From NCBI GenBank assembly GCA_023269455.1, contig JAHFTG010000169.1, forward strand, positions 1-5,427: a DNA stretch of 5,427 nt, given 5' to 3'. The notes under the pieces were generated by a model. It saw only the letters and a list, made by a program, of their open reading frames with translations. It ran no database searches and had not been told where the DNA came from. Position numbers and translations under genes: made by a program. This document shows, one piece after another, positions 4,502 to 5,427 of this stretch. Source of the stretch: Opitutaceae bacterium (lineage in GTDB: Bacteria; Verrucomicrobiota; Verrucomicrobiia; Opitutales; Opitutaceae). Numbering within the stretch: the stretch's first letter is position 1; every line of letters begins with the position of its first letter.

Positions 4502-5427
4502 TTACGCCACGCTCTCCGTCCGAAACTCCGCCGCCACTTCACCAAACGCCGCCGCCAGCGCGCGCCAGTCCTCGGCGCTCGTCTCCCAGCCCGCACTCAC
4601 CCGCACCACGCGCCGCGCCTCTTCACCATCATAGCCCAAAGCGGCGAGCACATGCGAAGGCCCGGCCTTCCCCGTCGCGCACGCCGAGCCCGTCGAAACC
4701 TGAAATCCACGCCTATCGAGCCGCGCCACCCACCGCGTGTTCTCCGCAAACGGCATCACCAAAGCCACCGTGTTCCAAAGCCGGTCCGCGCCCGCCGCGA
4801 TCACGCGCACGCCAGGAACGGCCGCCAGCATGTCACGCTCAAATACCTGCCGCCACCCCAGCCGCTCCGTTTCAAGAAACACCTTTTTTTGCTCGGCCTC
4901 CGCGAGCGCCGCGCCCATCGCCGCGATCCCAGGAAAATCCTCCGTGCCCGCCCGATGCCCGCGCTCCTGCGCGCCGCCGAGCTGTCCGCGCAAACCCTCC
5001 GCCTGCGCACCGAGCTTGAGAAAACCCACACCCTTCGGACCGCCAAACTTGTGCGCCGCGCCGATTACGAAACCCGCCTCGCCCAAGCCACCCGCGGGCA
5101 GTTTCCCGAGCCACTGCGAAGCATCGCACAGATACGGCACGCCCGCCGCACGACAAACCTTCGCGATCTCCGCCCAAGGCTGGATAACGCCCGTCTCATT
5201 GTTCGCCGCCATCACGACTACCGCCGCGACTTTTGCCACGGTCGCCTTGATCGCTGGAATCATCACCACGCCATCGCCGGACACCTCCAGCCAGCGCACC
5301 CGTCCTCCAAAAAAACTCACCGCCGCGTCTCGCACGCACGGATGCTCCGTGGGATTCATCGCGATGATCGCATCCGCCGGCAGCGCACGCGCCCAATGCG
5401 CCAGCACGAGATTCGCCGCCTCCGTCG
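4502..5427 (-). CDS. cysteine desulfurase (IscS/NifS-like class V aminotransferase), N-terminus cut by right edge
   Basis: PLP enzyme that takes sulfur from L-cysteine as a protein-bound persulfide for iron-sulfur clusters, thionucleosides or cofactors. The frame runs to the edge, with TEAANLVLAHWA at its start matching the ATES-type PLP loop, so about 75 residues are missing; the GTG at 5407 is internal. Counting that GTG as residue 1: His22 (TEHPCV) stacks on PLP, Asn70 lies in NNETG, Asp95 and Gln98 in CDASQW bind PLP, Lys120 in AAHKFGGPKG (codon 5048-5050) forms the Schiff base, HRAGTED is at 151-157, and catalytic Cys243 is in STGSAC (codon 4679-4681). The C-terminal motif, SLGRFT in IscS, reads SAGWET (271-276), with Trp274 in place of the substrate-binding Arg. 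No scaffold or other iron-sulfur assembly gene lies in the window, so the pathway (isc, suf or thiolation) is open. The stop is TAA at 4504-4502. Confidence 0.93.
   Translation of the reverse strand, partial: TEAANLVLAHWARALPADAIIAMNPTEHPCVRDAAVSFFGGRVRWLEVSGDGVVMIPAIKATVAKVAAVVVMAANNETGVIQPWAEIAKVCRAAGVPYLCDASQWLGKLPAGGLGEAGFVIGAAHKFGGPKGVGFLKLGAQAEGLRGQLGGAQERGHRAGTEDFPGIAAMGAALAEAEQKKVFLETERLGWRQVFERDMLAAVPGVRVIAAGADRLWNTVALVMPFAENTRWVARLDRRGFQVSTGSACATGKAGPSHVLAALGYDGEEARRVVRVSAGWETSAEDWRALAAAFGEVAAEFRTESVA

Noticed and set aside
5405..5407. GTG as start codon of the cysteine desulfurase
   Set aside because: Codons upstream of it (TEAANL) are part of the conserved PLP-binding loop, so the gene continues beyond the window.
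1..5427. tRNA, rRNA, riboswitch, CRISPR, insertion sequence or phage elements
   Set aside because: None found by eye. Almost all the sequence is accounted for by protein genes, and no long direct or inverted repeats were seen.

Overview
The window is GC-rich, densely coded bacterial chromosome. The codon bias, the lack of Shine-Dalgarno sequences and the protein flavour suggest a Verrucomicrobiota member, possibly close to Opitutaceae. This placement is an inference from style and gene content, because no rRNA or other phylogenetic marker is present. I see eight genes, two of them cut by the window edges. There is no RNA gene, CRISPR array, insertion sequence or phage feature.

Layout. Positions 1-725 (minus) hold the N-terminal part of a GT61/DUF563-type glycosyltransferase running off the left edge. 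A 69-base divergent gap follows. Then come three plus-strand genes with short gaps: an unrecognised 159-residue protein (795-1274), an exported Cys-type glutathione peroxidase homologue (1308-1856) and a DTW-domain tRNA acp3U transferase (1897-2688). The last 67 bases of the DTW frame overlap the end of a convergent minus-strand pair: an FKBP-type prolyl isomerase (2622-2954), preceded 14 bases upstream by a YbcJ-like S4 RNA-binding protein (2969-3196). A 120-base divergent gap carrying a perfect short palindrome separates the S4 gene from a plus-strand flavin-dependent LLM-class monooxygenase (3317-4351). A 150-base convergent gap leads to a minus-strand cysteine desulfurase (4502 to the right edge), which lacks its N-terminal quarter.

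Functional reading. The genes are mostly independent housekeeping or stress functions: surface polysaccharide, peroxide defence, tRNA modification, protein folding, RNA binding, flavin oxidation and sulfur mobilisation. I see no convincing multi-gene novel system. The points most worth a second look are: a perfect hairpin abutting the glutathione peroxidase start codon; the absence of canonical Shine-Dalgarno sequences at all seven visible starts, with a recurring TT-rich hexamer 7 bases before several plus-strand ATGs; a Trp in the cysteine desulfurase where the substrate-binding Arg is expected; and the coding overlap of two convergent genes.
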